DNA of 64,000 bases from Xanthobacter sp. NM-59 (GCF_021401125.1 NZ_JACBFQ010000003.1:357780-421779); one strand, 5' to 3'. Shown: positions 9,279-18,920, counted from the first letter of the stretch. Numbers and translations are program-made. Notes: a model not told the origin generated them from the sequence alone.

Positions 9279-10952
9279 TCACATATTGGGGTAGTTCGGG
9301 CCCCCGCCGCCCTCGGGGGCGGTCCAGGTGATGTTCTGGTTGGGGTCCTTGATATCGCAGGTCTTGCAGTGCACGCAGTTCTGCGCGTTGATCTGGAAGC
9401 GCGGACCCTCGCCGCCCTCCTCCACCCACTCGTACACGCCCGCCGGGCAGTAGCGGTTGGAGGGGCCGCCGAACACGTCGAGCTCCGACGACTTCTGCAG
9501 GGCCATGTCCGCCACCTTGAGGTGAACCGGCTGGTCTTCCTCATGGTTGGTGTTGGAGATGAACACCGAGGAGAGCTTGTCGAAGGTCAGCACGCCATCG
9601 GGCTTGGCATAGGTGATCTTCTTGCACTTGGCGGCGGGCTTCAGGCTGGCATAGTCGGCCTTGCCGTGCTTCAGCGTGCCGAACAGCGAGAAGCCGAAGG
9701 TGTTGGCCCACATGTCCAGCGCGCCGAGCGGAATGCCCACATAGGTGCCGAGCTTGGACCACAGGGGCTTCACATTGCGCACCTTCTTCAGGTCCTCGCC
9801 CACGGCGGAGGTGCGCCAGGCATTCTCATAGCTCGAAAGCTCGTCATGCCCGCGCCCGGCCACCAGCGCCTCGGCCAGATGGTCGGCGGCCAGGATGCCG
9901 GAGAGCACCGCATTGTGGCTGCCCTTGATGCGCGGCACGTTGACGAAGCCGGCCGCGCAGCCCACCAGCACGCCGCCGGGGAAGCTGAGCTTCGGCACGC
10001 TCTGGAACCCGCCCTCGGTGATGGCGCGTGCGCCGTAGCTGATGCGCTTGGCCCCCTCGAAGGTGTCGCGGAACATAGGGTGGGTCTTGAAGCGCTGGAA
10101 CTCGTCGAAGGGCGAGAGCCAGGGATTCTGGTAGTTCAGGTGGACCACGAAGCCCACCATCACCTGCTCATCCTCCATGTGGTAGAGGAAGGCGCCGCCG
10201 CCGGTCTTGGAATCGAGCGGCCAACCGAAAGCATGCTGCACCAGGCCGGGCTTGTGCTTCTCCGGCTTGACCTTCCACAATTCCTTCAGGCCGATGCCGA
10301 ACTTCTGCGGCTCGCGCCCCTCGCCCAGGCCGAACTTGGCGATGAGCTGCTTGGAGAGCTGGCCGCGCGCGCCCTCGGCGAACACGGTGTAGCGGCCGCG
10401 CAGCTCCATGCCGCGGGTGAATTCGGGCTTGGGCTGGCCATCCTTGCCGATGCCCATGTCGCCGGTCGCGATGCCGCGCACGGCGCCCTTCTCGTCATAC
10501 AGCACCTCGTTGGCGGCGAAGCCGGGATAGATCTCCACCTCCAGCTCTTCCGCCTTCTTGGCGAGGTAGCGCGCCACATTGCCCAGGGAGCCGACGAAGT
10601 TGCCGTGGTTGTTCATCAGCGGCGGCATGGCGAAATTGGGCAGCTTGGCGCCGCCGGCCGGGCCGAGCAGGAAGAAGTGGTCCTCGATCACCTCGGTCAC
10701 CAGGGGGCGCTCGTCATCCTCGCGCCAGCCGGGGAGAAGCTGGTCGAGGCCCGAGGGGTCCACCACCGCGCCGGACAGGATGTGGGCGCCGACTTCCGAG
10801 CCCTTTTCCACCACCACCACGGAAATCTCGGCGCCGCGCTCGGCGGCCTGCTGCTTCAAGCGGATGGCCGTGGCCAGACCGGCGGGCCCGCCGCCCACCA
10901 CCACCACGTCATAATCCATGCCTTCGCGTTCAGGCAGTTCCGCCTCGCTCAT
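9279..10952 (-). CDS. Electron transfer flavoprotein-ubiquinone oxidoreductase
   Basis: A 557-residue membrane-associated enzyme that passes electrons from reduced ETF (fed by fatty-acid, amino-acid and dimethylglycine dehydrogenases) to ubiquinone. The FAD site DVVVVGGGPAGLATA is near residues 14-29. The C-terminal 4Fe-4S domain shows CPAGVYEW and NCVHCKTCDIKDPNQN, giving the four cysteine ligands. Length and motifs match the family fully. No etfAB genes are in the window. It is divergent from the uracil-DNA glycosylase gene, with 234 bases between their starts. Confidence 0.97.
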   Translation of the reverse strand: MSEAELPEREGMDYDVVVVGGGPAGLATAIRLKQQAAERGAEISVVVVEKGSEVGAHILSGAVVDPSGLDQLLPGWREDDERPLVTEVIEDHFFLLGPAGGAKLPNFAMPPLMNNHGNFVGSLGNVARYLAKKAEELEVEIYPGFAANEVLYDEKGAVRGIATGDMGIGKDGQPKPEFTRGMELRGRYTVFAEGARGQLSKQLIAKFGLGEGREPQKFGIGLKELWKVKPEKHKPGLVQHAFGWPLDSKTGGGAFLYHMEDEQVMVGFVVHLNYQNPWLSPFDEFQRFKTHPMFRDTFEGAKRISYGARAITEGGFQSVPKLSFPGGVLVGCAAGFVNVPRIKGSHNAVLSGILAADHLAEALVAGRGHDELSSYENAWRTSAVGEDLKKVRNVKPLWSKLGTYVGIPLGALDMWANTFGFSLFGTLKHGKADYASLKPAAKCKKITYAKPDGVLTFDKLSSVFISNTNHEEDQPVHLKVADMALQKSSELDVFGGPSNRYCPAGVYEWVEEGGEGPRFQINAQNCVHCKTCDIKDPNQNITWTAPEGGGGPNYPNM

Positions 10953-11186
10953 CCGTGAAGCTCCCGTTTACGTCATCGTGCTTTCGTTGGAGTTCTTCCA
11001 CGGTTGGGCCGTTCTGACAATTCGCGAGATGCCTTCCGGGTGCGACGACTTGACCGATCGGGTGGTTGTCCCCATGTCCGTGAAGGCACATACCGCAATG
11101 CACTGCTTCACCGGCGAGCCCGCCCGTGCCATAGGTTCGCCATGCAGAACGCGTGAGGGGCGCCGCCGCTCCCGGCCTGGACATCC

Positions 11187-12077
11187 ATGACCGACTTCCT
11201 TCCGCCCGACGACTGGTCCGACCTTCTCGCCTTCCATCTGGAAGCGGGGGTGGACATCGCCGTGGGCGAGGAGCCGGTGGATCGGTTCGCCCAGAGCGCC
11301 GCCGAGCAGAAGGCCCGCACCCCGCGGGGTGGGGAAGACGAGCTCAAAACCGCGCCGGCGCCTGCGGCGCGGCCGGCCGCGCGCCCCGCCGCGCCGCGCC
11401 CCCAGCCGCACAGCCCCACCATCGCCCCCCATTCGCCGGACGAGGCGGTGATGGCAGCCCGGGAAGCCGCCCGTGGCGCCGCCAGCCTGGAGGAACTGCG
11501 CGCCCTCCTGGAGGCGTTCGAGGGCTGCGCCTTGAAACGCACCGCCAGCCGCCTCGTCTTCGCCGACGGCAACCCGGCAGCGCGGGTGATGTTCGTGGGC
11601 GAGGCGCCGGGACGGGACGAGGACCAGCAGGGCCTTCCCTTCGTGGGCCGGGCCGGGCAGCTCCTGGACCTGATGCTGGGCGCCATCGGCCTCGACCGGT
11701 CCAGCGCCTATATTGCGAACATCATTCCCTGGCGCCCGCCGGGCAATCGCACGCCCACCCCGCAGGAAACGGCCATCTGCCTGCCCTTCATCGCCCGGCA
11801 GATCGAGCTGGCGGATCCTGATGTGCTGGTATGCCTGGGCGGCCAGTCGGCGCAGGCTCTGTTCGCCACCACCGAGGGCATCACCAAGCTGCGCGGCCGC
11901 TTCATGGATTACGAAACCGGCACCCGCACCATCCAGGCCCTGGCCACCTTCCACCCGGCCTATCTGCTGCGCACGCCCATCGGCAAGCGCCTCGCCTGGC
12001 GCGACCTGCTCGCCATCGAAGGCGCCTTGGCCAAATCCGCGCCGCGCGAAAGGCCGCCGGCGCCGGGCCGGGCCTGA
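11187..12077 (+). CDS. Family 4-like uracil-DNA glycosylase
   Basis: A 296-residue base-excision repair enzyme that removes uracil from DNA. The catalytic/uracil-binding motif GEAPGRDEDQQGLPFVG is at about 138-154 and the leucine-loop motif HPAYLLR near 256-262. Before the domain there is an acidic N-terminus and an Ala/Pro low-complexity linker (about 50-85). Cysteines consistent with an iron-sulfur cluster are seen at EGCALK, AICLPF and VLVCLGG. The usual first C-x2-C pair seems reduced to one cysteine, as far as I can tell by eye. Start: ATG at 11187, giving MTDFLPPDDW. Confidence 0.88.
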   Translation: MTDFLPPDDWSDLLAFHLEAGVDIAVGEEPVDRFAQSAAEQKARTPRGGEDELKTAPAPAARPAARPAAPRPQPHSPTIAPHSPDEAVMAAREAARGAASLEELRALLEAFEGCALKRTASRLVFADGNPAARVMFVGEAPGRDEDQQGLPFVGRAGQLLDLMLGAIGLDRSSAYIANIIPWRPPGNRTPTPQETAICLPFIARQIELADPDVLVCLGGQSAQALFATTEGITKLRGRFMDYETGTRTIQALATFHPAYLLRTPIGKRLAWRDLLAIEGALAKSAPRERPPAPGRA

Positions 12078-12098
12078 TGCCGGCCTCGGGCAGCGGTT

Positions 12099-12575
12099 TC
12101 AGCCGACGAGGCAGCCGCCGCCGAGCGGCGCGTTGACGAGGGAGGAATTGCGATAGCGCGGGTCGGAGGTCACCTCCTTGCCCACCCACGGCGGCAGCGC
12201 CACCTTTTCCTCGGGATGCTCCAGCTCCACCTCGGCCACCACGAGGCCGGCATTGTCGGCGCCGAAGACATCCACGGTCCACAGCTTGCCCGCATGGACA
12301 ATCGAATAGCGGGTTTTTTCGATCAGCGGGCGGGCACAGAGATCGTCGAGCATGGCCTCGGCATCGCCAAGGGGAATGTCGTATTCATACTCGGCCCGGG
12401 AGATTCCCTCCGTCTTGCTCTTGACGGTGATAAAGGCGCGCGGGCCGGCCACACGAACACGCACCGTGGTTTCCGCCCCCAGGCACAGATAACCCTGCCG
12501 GATCGCGCAGGCTTTGGCACCTTCACGCCAAGCCTCTGAAACCACGAGAAATTTTCGCTCGACTTCGACGCCCAT
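12099..12575 (-). CDS. CYTH-domain protein (triphosphate tunnel metalloenzyme-like)
   Basis: A 158-residue CYTH protein. The N-terminal EVERKF contains the ExExK signature that binds triphosphate and metal inside the tunnel fold. The following RVRVAG, AFITVKSK and EYEYDIP strands supply the alternating basic and acidic residues of the barrel. Bacterial single-domain members act as inorganic triphosphatases or have unknown substrates, so the reaction is not fixed. The ATG at 12575 puts the signature three residues from the start; an upstream ATG adds five residues. It lies downstream of the pyruvate kinase gene on the same strand, separated by 265 bases with a hairpin. Confidence 0.85.
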   Translation of the reverse strand: MGVEVERKFLVVSEAWREGAKACAIRQGYLCLGAETTVRVRVAGPRAFITVKSKTEGISRAEYEYDIPLGDAEAMLDDLCARPLIEKTRYSIVHAGKLWTVDVFGADNAGLVVAEVELEHPEEKVALPPWVGKEVTSDPRYRNSSLVNAPLGGGCLVG

Positions 12576-12747
12576 GGCACTGCATCGCATCAGTTTGGAT
12601 GCACATAATATCGGCAGCCAGGCGGCGCACGTCTAGCCACCTACAAGTTATGAGCCGGCAAAACTATCGACGAGATCCTATTTTTCCGAGTTATTCCTGC
12701 CGCTTATCCCGGCCTGCGTCAAATGGATACCACGCATGCACGGCGCA

Positions 12748-12774
12748 CGGCAGGCAAATACTTTTCGCCTGCCG
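12748..12774 (-). other. Hairpin between pyruvate kinase and CYTH genes
   Basis: A perfect 8-bp stem (12748-12755 with 12767-12774) encloses an A/T-rich 11-nt loop. It sits between the pyk stop and the CYTH start on the minus strand. There is no adjacent T-run, so attenuator, weak terminator or processing site all remain possible. Confidence 0.4.
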
Positions 12775-12840
12775 ACACAATGCAGCCACCGCCCCCGCGC
12801 GCCGAGGGGGCAACTTCCTGTTTTCATTGAAATACAGCTT

Positions 12841-14355
12841 CTACACCTGTTCCTTCCGGCCGCCCTTGGGGGCTGCCGCGGCGTCGATATCGTAGCGCGA
12901 GGGCGGATCATCGGCGCCGATGATGGTGATGCGCATGATATTGGTGGTGCCGGGCTGGGCGAAGGGCACGCCAGCGCAGATGGCGAGCCGGTCCCCCGGC
13001 GCCCCCAGGCCGTGGCGCACGGTGGTGCGCACCGCCGTGTCCACCATCTCGCCGAAGGAGTGGATGTCCTCCTTCATGTGCACCGCGTGCACGCCGTAGG
13101 ACAGGGCGAGCCGGCGGGCCGTCTCCATCTTGGGGGTGAGGCCCAGGATGGCGAGCTTCGGCCGCTCCCGCGCGGCGCGCAGGCCGGTGGTGCCCGAGAG
13201 GGTGAAGGCGACCAGGGCCGCCGCATCCACCGCCACCGCCGCCTCGTAGCTGGCCTTGATGACGGCGTCGCCGATATTGTTGCCCCATTCCGCCTCGGAG
13301 GCGCCCAGCACCTTGCGGTAGCCGGGGTCGTGCTCCACGTGGCGGATGACGTCATCCATCACCTGCACCGCCTCCACCGGGTACTGGCCGGCGGCGGTCT
13401 CGGCGGAGAGCATGACAGCGTCCGTCCCCTCGTAAACGGCGGTGGCCACGTCGGAGACCTCCGCGCGGGTGGGGACGGGCGCGAGGATCATGGATTCCAG
13501 CATCTGGGTGGCGACGATAACCGGCCGGCCGAACTTGCGCGCCTCCGCGATCATGCGCCGCTGCAGCGCCGGCACCTCGGCCAGGGAGATTTCCACCCCC
13601 AGGTCGCCGCGCGCCACCATGATGGCGTCGGAGAGTTCCACCAGCTCGGTGAGGTGCTCCACCGCCGAGGGCTTCTCCATCTTCAGCATCACCGAGGCGC
13701 GGCCTTGGATGAGGGCGCGGGCCTCATGAATGTCCTCCGGCTTCTGCACGAAGGAAAGGGCGATCCATTCCACCCCCGCCGCGCAGGCAAATTCCAGGTC
13801 GGCGCGGTCCTTCTCCGTGAGGGGGGAGAGCGGCAGCACCACGTCGGGAATGTTGAAGCCCTTCGTGTTGGACAGGCGCGTACCGGCCACCACCTGGGCT
13901 TCGAGATAGCCTGGCCCCTTCTCCACCACCTTCAGGCGCACCTTGCCGTCGTCGCAGAGGACCGTGGAGCCGACCGGCAGCGCCTCCAGAATGTCGGGAT
14001 GGGGAATGGGCACGCGCCGCCCCTCGCCCAGCCGGTCCGTGTCGGCGTCGAAATGCAGGATGTCGCCGGGCGTGATGGCGATGGCGCCTTCCTTGAACCG
14101 GCCAATGCGCAGCTTGGGCCCCTGCACGTCGGCGATGACGCCGATGGGGCGGCCCACCTCCTTCTCCAGCCGGCGGATGCGCTCCAGCACCACGCCATGG
14201 TCGGCCTGGGTGCCGTGGCTGAAATTGAGGCGGAACACGTCCACGCCAGCGCGGAACAGCGCCTCCAGCTTCTCCTGCGAATTGGACGAGGGGCCCACGG
14301 TGGCCACGATTTTCGTGGCGCGGTCGCGCTTCGTGAGCGCTCGCTTGTGCGGCAT
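12841..14355 (-). CDS. pyk: Pyruvate kinase
   Basis: A 504-residue glycolytic enzyme that converts phosphoenolpyruvate and ADP to pyruvate and ATP. It starts with TKIVATVGPSS and has FRLNFSHG, the active-site DVQGPKLRIG, the catalytic-lysine strand MLKMEKPSA and metal-binding IMVARGDLGVE. A C-terminal allosteric domain completes the normal length. The gene is followed on the same strand by the CYTH gene and is divergent from a small secreted YARHG protein gene. Confidence is high; only isozyme type cannot be decided. Confidence 0.97.
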   Translation of the reverse strand: MPHKRALTKRDRATKIVATVGPSSNSQEKLEALFRAGVDVFRLNFSHGTQADHGVVLERIRRLEKEVGRPIGVIADVQGPKLRIGRFKEGAIAITPGDILHFDADTDRLGEGRRVPIPHPDILEALPVGSTVLCDDGKVRLKVVEKGPGYLEAQVVAGTRLSNTKGFNIPDVVLPLSPLTEKDRADLEFACAAGVEWIALSFVQKPEDIHEARALIQGRASVMLKMEKPSAVEHLTELVELSDAIMVARGDLGVEISLAEVPALQRRMIAEARKFGRPVIVATQMLESMILAPVPTRAEVSDVATAVYEGTDAVMLSAETAAGQYPVEAVQVMDDVIRHVEHDPGYRKVLGASEAEWGNNIGDAVIKASYEAAVAVDAAALVAFTLSGTTGLRAARERPKLAILGLTPKMETARRLALSYGVHAVHMKEDIHSFGEMVDTAVRTTVRHGLGAPGDRLAICAGVPFAQPGTTNIMRITIIGADDPPSRYDIDAAAAPKGGRKEQV

Positions 14356-14600
14356 GACGGGTGTTCCTCCGGTTCCGGGGTTGGCCCTCGGGATTGGCGC
14401 GCGGCAGCTTCACGCTTAGCGACATCATGCGACAGGGGCGTCTCCGCATAAAGTCGCATAAGGGACAGCACCCCTGCCCTTCCCGCCCCAGCCCCCAGCT
14501 CCGGGCACGCTTTCGCCTTCCCGGCCACCACCGGCTTCGGCTAGTCTGTCCCCGCGTCATGATACCCAGCGGACAGCCGCCCCGGCGCGGGAGACCTGCG

Positions 14601-14903
14601 ATGAGGATGCCCCGGAAGAGAGTGCTCGCCGTTCGACCGGCATGGGCGGTGCTTGCCCTGTCTCTGGCGCCTTTGCTGGCGCCCGGGCCGGCGATGGCAC
14701 AGGAGCTGAGCCAATTGTCCTGCCGCGCCTTATGGTATCAGCGTAATGCCATCTATGCGGAGCAAGGCTATTGCTTCAAGACGGCGGACGCCATCGCCAC
14801 TTTTGGCGAGCGCTGCTATCCGCCCTATGGCCAGCTCACGCCCGAACAGCAGCGCTATGTGGACCAGGTGCGCTATTGGGAAGCCCGCAAGGGCTGCAAA
14901 TGA
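14601..14903 (+). CDS. Small secreted YARHG-domain protein
   Basis: A 100-residue exported protein of unknown role. The N-terminus has a basic patch, a hydrophobic core and a likely signal-peptidase site after AMA (about residue 34). The mature part is the YARHG motif: LSCRALWYQRNAIYAEQGYC then KTADAI, GERCYPPYG and a C-terminal KGC. Four cysteines suggest disulfides in the periplasm. The ATG at 14601 fits the signal peptide best; an upstream in-frame ATG adds 14 residues. Family function is not established. Confidence 0.82.
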   Translation: MRMPRKRVLAVRPAWAVLALSLAPLLAPGPAMAQELSQLSCRALWYQRNAIYAEQGYCFKTADAIATFGERCYPPYGQLTPEQQRYVDQVRYWEARKGCK

Positions 14904-15062
14904 CGCCGGCCTGAGCCTTCCGACCCGCCTTCCGCAACGGGATTCGGGCGTTTCATCGCAGTGATGCGCGCCGGATTGTATGCTATCGCTCCCCGCATCC
15001 GAGGCATCCCCCGGCGGTGAGGACGCTCCTTGGCCGCGCGCCGATGTGCGCGGGCGGGGGTG

Positions 15063-16922
15063 ATGGCTCCATTGCTTCCCCGGGAGCCCCCAACACGCCC
15101 CGCCGACAAGCGGGCACGTCGGCCCAGCGGAGGCAGCGCCATCACCACCTCTCCCGACACCGATCAGCGGCCGGACAAAAAGCGTCTGTCCGCTTTCCTC
15201 TCCCGCTTTCGCGGATCGGCCCGGCGCGATCTCAACGTCACCATGACGGCATCGGTGGCGACGGGCCTCATCATCATTCTCCAGGCATTCCTGGTGGCGC
15301 GCATCCTGGATGGCGTGCTGTTCCAGGCTCGCCCGGCCCTCGCCTTCACGCCGGAGATCGCTGCGCTCGCCACCGCCATGGCGCTGCGCTTCGCCACCCA
15401 GTGGGCCACCGAGCGCTTCGGCTTCGCCGCCGCCGCGCGGGTGATGCGCGCCATGCGCGCCGCCCTGCTCGACCGCGTAGAGAAGATCGGCCCCGTGGGC
15501 CTTGCCGAACGCAGCACCGGCGAACTGGTGGCCGCCCTGGCCGAAGGCGTGAAGGCGGTGGAGCCCTTCTATTCCCGCTACATTCCCGCCTCCGTCCTGG
15601 CGGTGGTGCTGCCGCTCGCCATCCTCGTCGTGGTGTTCCCCCTGGACTGGGTCTCCGGGCTCGTCTTCCTGTTCACCGCGCCGCTCATCCCAGTGTTCAT
15701 GATTTTCATCGGCAAAGGGGCGGAGCGGCTCAACCAGAAGCAATGGCGCCGGCTGGCCCGCATGTCCGGACACCTGCTGGACGCGGTGCAGGGCCTGGCC
15801 ACGCTGAAGGCCTTCAATGCCGCCGGCCGCATGGGGCGCCAGGTGGCGGATGTGGCGGACGGCTACCGGCGCGACACCATGGCGGTGCTGCGCATCGCCT
15901 TCCTCTCGTCCCTGGTGCTGGAATTCTTCGCTACGGTCTCCATCGCCATGGTGGCGGTGTTCATCGGCTTCCGGCTGCTGTGGGGCGAGATGGACTTCTT
16001 CACCGGCCTGTTCATCCTGCTGCTGGCGCCGGAATTCTACGCGCCCCTGCGCGCCATGGGCACCGCCTACCACGCCCGCATGGAGGCGCTGGGCGCCGCC
16101 GAGCGCATGGTGGCCCTGGAGGACGTGCCCGCTCTGGCCGAAACGGGCGGGGCCACCCCCTTGCCCTCGCCCAAGCGCATCGAGGTGCGGTTCGAGGATG
16201 TGCACCTCACCTTTCCCGATGGCCGCATGGCCCTCGATGGGGTCAGCTTCACCCTGGCGCCCGGTGAAACGGTGGCCCTGGTGGGCCCTTCCGGCGCCGG
16301 CAAGTCCTCCCTCATCCACCTGCTGCTCGGCTTCGTGGCGCCCACCTCCGGTCGGGTGCTGGTGAATGGCGTGCCGCTGGCGGAGCTCGACCTTGCCCAA
16401 TGGCGGCGCGCCATCGGCTATGTACCCCAGCGTCCGCGCCTGTTCGCCGGCACGCTCGCCGCCAACATCGCCCCCGGCGAGGCCGCGCCCGAGGCCGCGC
16501 GGCTTGAGGCGGCGGTGGCCGAGGCCGGCCTTGCGGACGTGGTGGCGGCCGTGCCCGGCGGGCTCCAGGGCCGTGTGGGCGAAGGTGGCAGCGGCCTTTC
16601 CGGCGGCGAGGCCCACCGCCTTTCCGTGGCGCGCGCCTTCTATCGCGACGCCCCCATGGTGGTGCTGGACGAGCCCACCGCCCATCTCGACAGCGAGAAC
16701 GAGGCCAAGGTGGAAGCCGCCCTGGCCCGCCTTCTGCCGGGGCGCGGCGGGCTCATCGCCGCCCACCGGCTCTCCAGCATCTCCGGCGCACACCGTATCG
16801 TGGTGATGAACCGCGGCCGCATCGTCGAGGAGGGCGACGCCGCCACCCTCCTCGCCCAGGGCGGCCTTTATGCGCGCCTCGCCGCCGGTGGCGACGCCGA
16901 TTTCTGGGAGGCGGCCCAATGA
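15063..16922 (+). CDS. cydD: CydD-type ABC exporter subunit
   Basis: A half-size ABC exporter of 619 residues: about six membrane spans in the first 310 residues, then an ATPase with Walker A GPSGAGKSS (about 406-414), signature LSGGEAHRLS (about 511) and Walker B MVVLDEP (about 530). It pairs with the next gene to form CydDC, needed for assembly of cytochrome bd and periplasmic c-type cytochromes. The substrate was long described as cysteine/glutathione and more recently argued to be heme. The ATG at 15063 follows a G-rich stretch; an earlier in-frame start at 15030 is possible. The stop overlaps the next start (ATGA, 16919-16922). Confidence 0.92.
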   Translation: MAPLLPREPPTRPADKRARRPSGGSAITTSPDTDQRPDKKRLSAFLSRFRGSARRDLNVTMTASVATGLIIILQAFLVARILDGVLFQARPALAFTPEIAALATAMALRFATQWATERFGFAAAARVMRAMRAALLDRVEKIGPVGLAERSTGELVAALAEGVKAVEPFYSRYIPASVLAVVLPLAILVVVFPLDWVSGLVFLFTAPLIPVFMIFIGKGAERLNQKQWRRLARMSGHLLDAVQGLATLKAFNAAGRMGRQVADVADGYRRDTMAVLRIAFLSSLVLEFFATVSIAMVAVFIGFRLLWGEMDFFTGLFILLLAPEFYAPLRAMGTAYHARMEALGAAERMVALEDVPALAETGGATPLPSPKRIEVRFEDVHLTFPDGRMALDGVSFTLAPGETVALVGPSGAGKSSLIHLLLGFVAPTSGRVLVNGVPLAELDLAQWRRAIGYVPQRPRLFAGTLAANIAPGEAAPEAARLEAAVAEAGLADVVAAVPGGLQGRVGEGGSGLSGGEAHRLSVARAFYRDAPMVVLDEPTAHLDSENEAKVEAALARLLPGRGGLIAAHRLSSISGAHRIVVMNRGRIVEEGDAATLLAQGGLYARLAAGGDADFWEAAQ

Positions 16923-18631
16923 AGGACTTCCTGCGCCTTGTGGCGCTCATGCGACCCCAGGCCCTGTGGATGGGCGTCGCGGTGCTGCTCTCGGCCTTCG
17001 CGAGCCTCGCCCACATGGCGCTCATGGCCACTTCGGGCTGGTTCATCACCGCCATGGCGCTGGCGGGCGCGGCGGGCATCGCCATCGATGTTTTCGCACC
17101 GGCGGCCTATATTCGCGGCTTCGCCATCGCCCGCACCCTCTCGCGCTACATCGAGCGTCTGGTGGGCCACCAGGCGACGTTGAAATTCGTGGCGAGCCTG
17201 CGCCCCTGGTTCTTCGTCCGCCTCACGCCCCTGGCCCCGGCTGCCTTGCAGGACCAGCGTAGCGGCGACCTGCTGGCCCGGCTGAAAGGTGATATCGACC
17301 GACTGGAATTCGCCTTCCTGCGGGTGATCTCGCCGGTGGCGGCCGCGCTCATCGTGCTGGCCGTAGGCCTGGCCTTCATCGCCGGGCATGATGAAGCCAT
17401 GGCGCTGGCGGTGGCCGGCGCCGCGCTGTTCGCCGGCCTTGTGCTGCCACTTCTGGTGCAGCGGCTCGCCGCGCCCGCCGCCCGCGCCGTCACCGCCCAT
17501 GGCGCGGAGCTGAACGCCGCCTTGGTGGACCACCTGGAAGGCCGCGCCGAGCTTGACATCTATGACCCGAACCGGCGCCACCGCGCCGCCGTGGACGCCA
17601 CCTCCAACACCCTCATCGCCTCAGAGGGCCGGCTGGCCGGCATTGCGGGCTTTGCCGGCGCGGGGGTTGGCCTTGCGGCCCAGGCAGCCCTGCTGGCGGT
17701 CATCCTGATCGGCGCGCCGCGCGTGCTTGGCGGCAGCCTGCCGGGACCGGACCTGGTGATGCTGGCCCTGTTCTCCCTGGCTCTGTTCGAGGCGGTGGCG
17801 CCGCTGCCGCTGGCCTTCCAGACCCTGCCGGGAACGCTCGCCTCCGCCCGCCGCATCTTCGCCCTGGTGGACCGTCCCGCCCCGGTGGCCGAGCCCGCCG
17901 CGCCGAAGCCGGTGCCGGCCCGGGGTGCCCTTGCCTTCAGCCATGTCGGCCTCACCTATCCAGGCGCGCACGCGCCGGCGCTGGAGGATGTGAGCTTCAC
18001 CCTGGAGCCGGGCCGGCGCATCGGCATCATCGGCGAGAGCGGCTCGGGCAAATCGAGCCTGGTCGCCCTGGCCCTGCGCTTCCGGGCGTCCGGCACCGGC
18101 GAGGTGCGTTTCGCGGACGACTCCGTCGCCGCCTATGACACCGATGCGCTGCGCGCCCGCCTCGCGGTGCTGGCGCAAGGCGACCACCTGTTCTCCGCCA
18201 CCATTCGCGAGAACCTCGCCATTGCCGCGCCCGGCGCCGACGACGCGGCACTGAAGGGCGCCTGCGCCAAGGCGGGCATCCTCGCCTTCGTGGAGAGCCA
18301 GCCCGAGGGGCTCGACACCTTCGTGGGCGCCCATGGCGCGAAGGTTTCCGGCGGCGAGGCGCGACGCCTCGGCCTTGCCCGCGCCCTGCTGAAGGATGCG
18401 CCCATCCTCATTCTCGACGAGCCCACCGAGGGACTCGACACCGAGACCGAGCGGCGGGTGATGTCCGCCGTGCTGGAGGTCACCGAGGGCCGTGCCCTGC
18501 TGCTGATCTCCCACCGCCGTGCCCGGCTCGACGCCATGGATGAGATCATCGTGATGGCGGAAGGGCGCATCACCGCGCGCGGCGCACCCGCGAGCATCCT
18601 GCGGGACCTCGACGGCGCACCAGCCCCCTGA
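16919..18631 (+). CDS. cydC: CydC-type ABC exporter subunit
   Basis: The partner half-transporter, 570 residues. Its membrane domain opens with LALMRPQALWMGVAVLL and the family phrase MALMATSGWFITAMA. The ATPase has Walker A GESGSGKSS near residue 370, signature VSGGEARRLGLARALL near 476 and Walker B ILILDEPTEGLD near 495. It overlaps cydD by four bases, so the two are co-translated. No cytochrome bd oxidase genes (cydAB) occur in this window. A strong terminator lies about 220 bases downstream. Confidence 0.93.
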   Translation: MKDFLRLVALMRPQALWMGVAVLLSAFASLAHMALMATSGWFITAMALAGAAGIAIDVFAPAAYIRGFAIARTLSRYIERLVGHQATLKFVASLRPWFFVRLTPLAPAALQDQRSGDLLARLKGDIDRLEFAFLRVISPVAAALIVLAVGLAFIAGHDEAMALAVAGAALFAGLVLPLLVQRLAAPAARAVTAHGAELNAALVDHLEGRAELDIYDPNRRHRAAVDATSNTLIASEGRLAGIAGFAGAGVGLAAQAALLAVILIGAPRVLGGSLPGPDLVMLALFSLALFEAVAPLPLAFQTLPGTLASARRIFALVDRPAPVAEPAAPKPVPARGALAFSHVGLTYPGAHAPALEDVSFTLEPGRRIGIIGESGSGKSSLVALALRFRASGTGEVRFADDSVAAYDTDALRARLAVLAQGDHLFSATIRENLAIAAPGADDAALKGACAKAGILAFVESQPEGLDTFVGAHGAKVSGGEARRLGLARALLKDAPILILDEPTEGLDTETERRVMSAVLEVTEGRALLLISHRRARLDAMDEIIVMAEGRITARGAPASILRDLDGAPAP

Positions 18632-18850
18632 GCCCCAGGGCGGGCATATTCCGTTGAGGAATGCGCATGCTGCGCCGGCTCATGTGGTAAAAATGATGAG
18701 CTGCGTGGCGAAAAAGGTTCACATCTACCGGGCAACGAGGGGTTGTAATGCAAATTGGGCGCACATCTCCTCCATTTTGGGGATGTTGCCCACGCCACAT
18801 CCATGAGATGAAAAAAGCGCGCGAGGCGACCGGACGTTTCCAATCGCGCT

Positions 18851-18895
18851 CAGCCTGACGATCTTCCCCCGCGGATCGTCAGGCTGACGTTTTTT
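18851..18895 (+). terminator. Intrinsic terminator downstream of cydDC
   Basis: A perfect 13-bp stem (18851-18863 with 18874-18886) and a 10-nt loop are followed after three bases by six T (18890-18895). The T-run is on the plus strand, so it ends the cydDC transcript. The 220 bases between cydC and this hairpin hold no convincing gene; a 35-codon open frame from 18694 is unsupported. Confidence 0.85.
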
Positions 18896-18920
18896 GCGCG
18901 CCCGGGTAGGAAAATGGGCC

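Noticed and set aside
9096..10958. A 620-codon open frame on the plus strand opposite ETF-QO, and similar long antisense frames at 2580-4244, 4343-5758, 6007-7614, 14730-16919, 26749-28998, 45736-47571 and 60794-63658
   Set aside because: They are mirror frames of strongly recognised genes in GC-rich DNA, with His/Gly/Arg-rich low-complexity translations and no family signal.
10992..11006. LexA box upstream of the uracil-DNA glycosylase gene
   Set aside because: GTTC-N7-GTTG has one mismatch in the conserved half-site and I have no supporting context, unlike the perfect box at 61636.
18694..18801. Small 35-codon gene between cydC and its terminator
   Set aside because: No ribosome site, no recognisable family and poor codon use; kept as untranslated 3' region.
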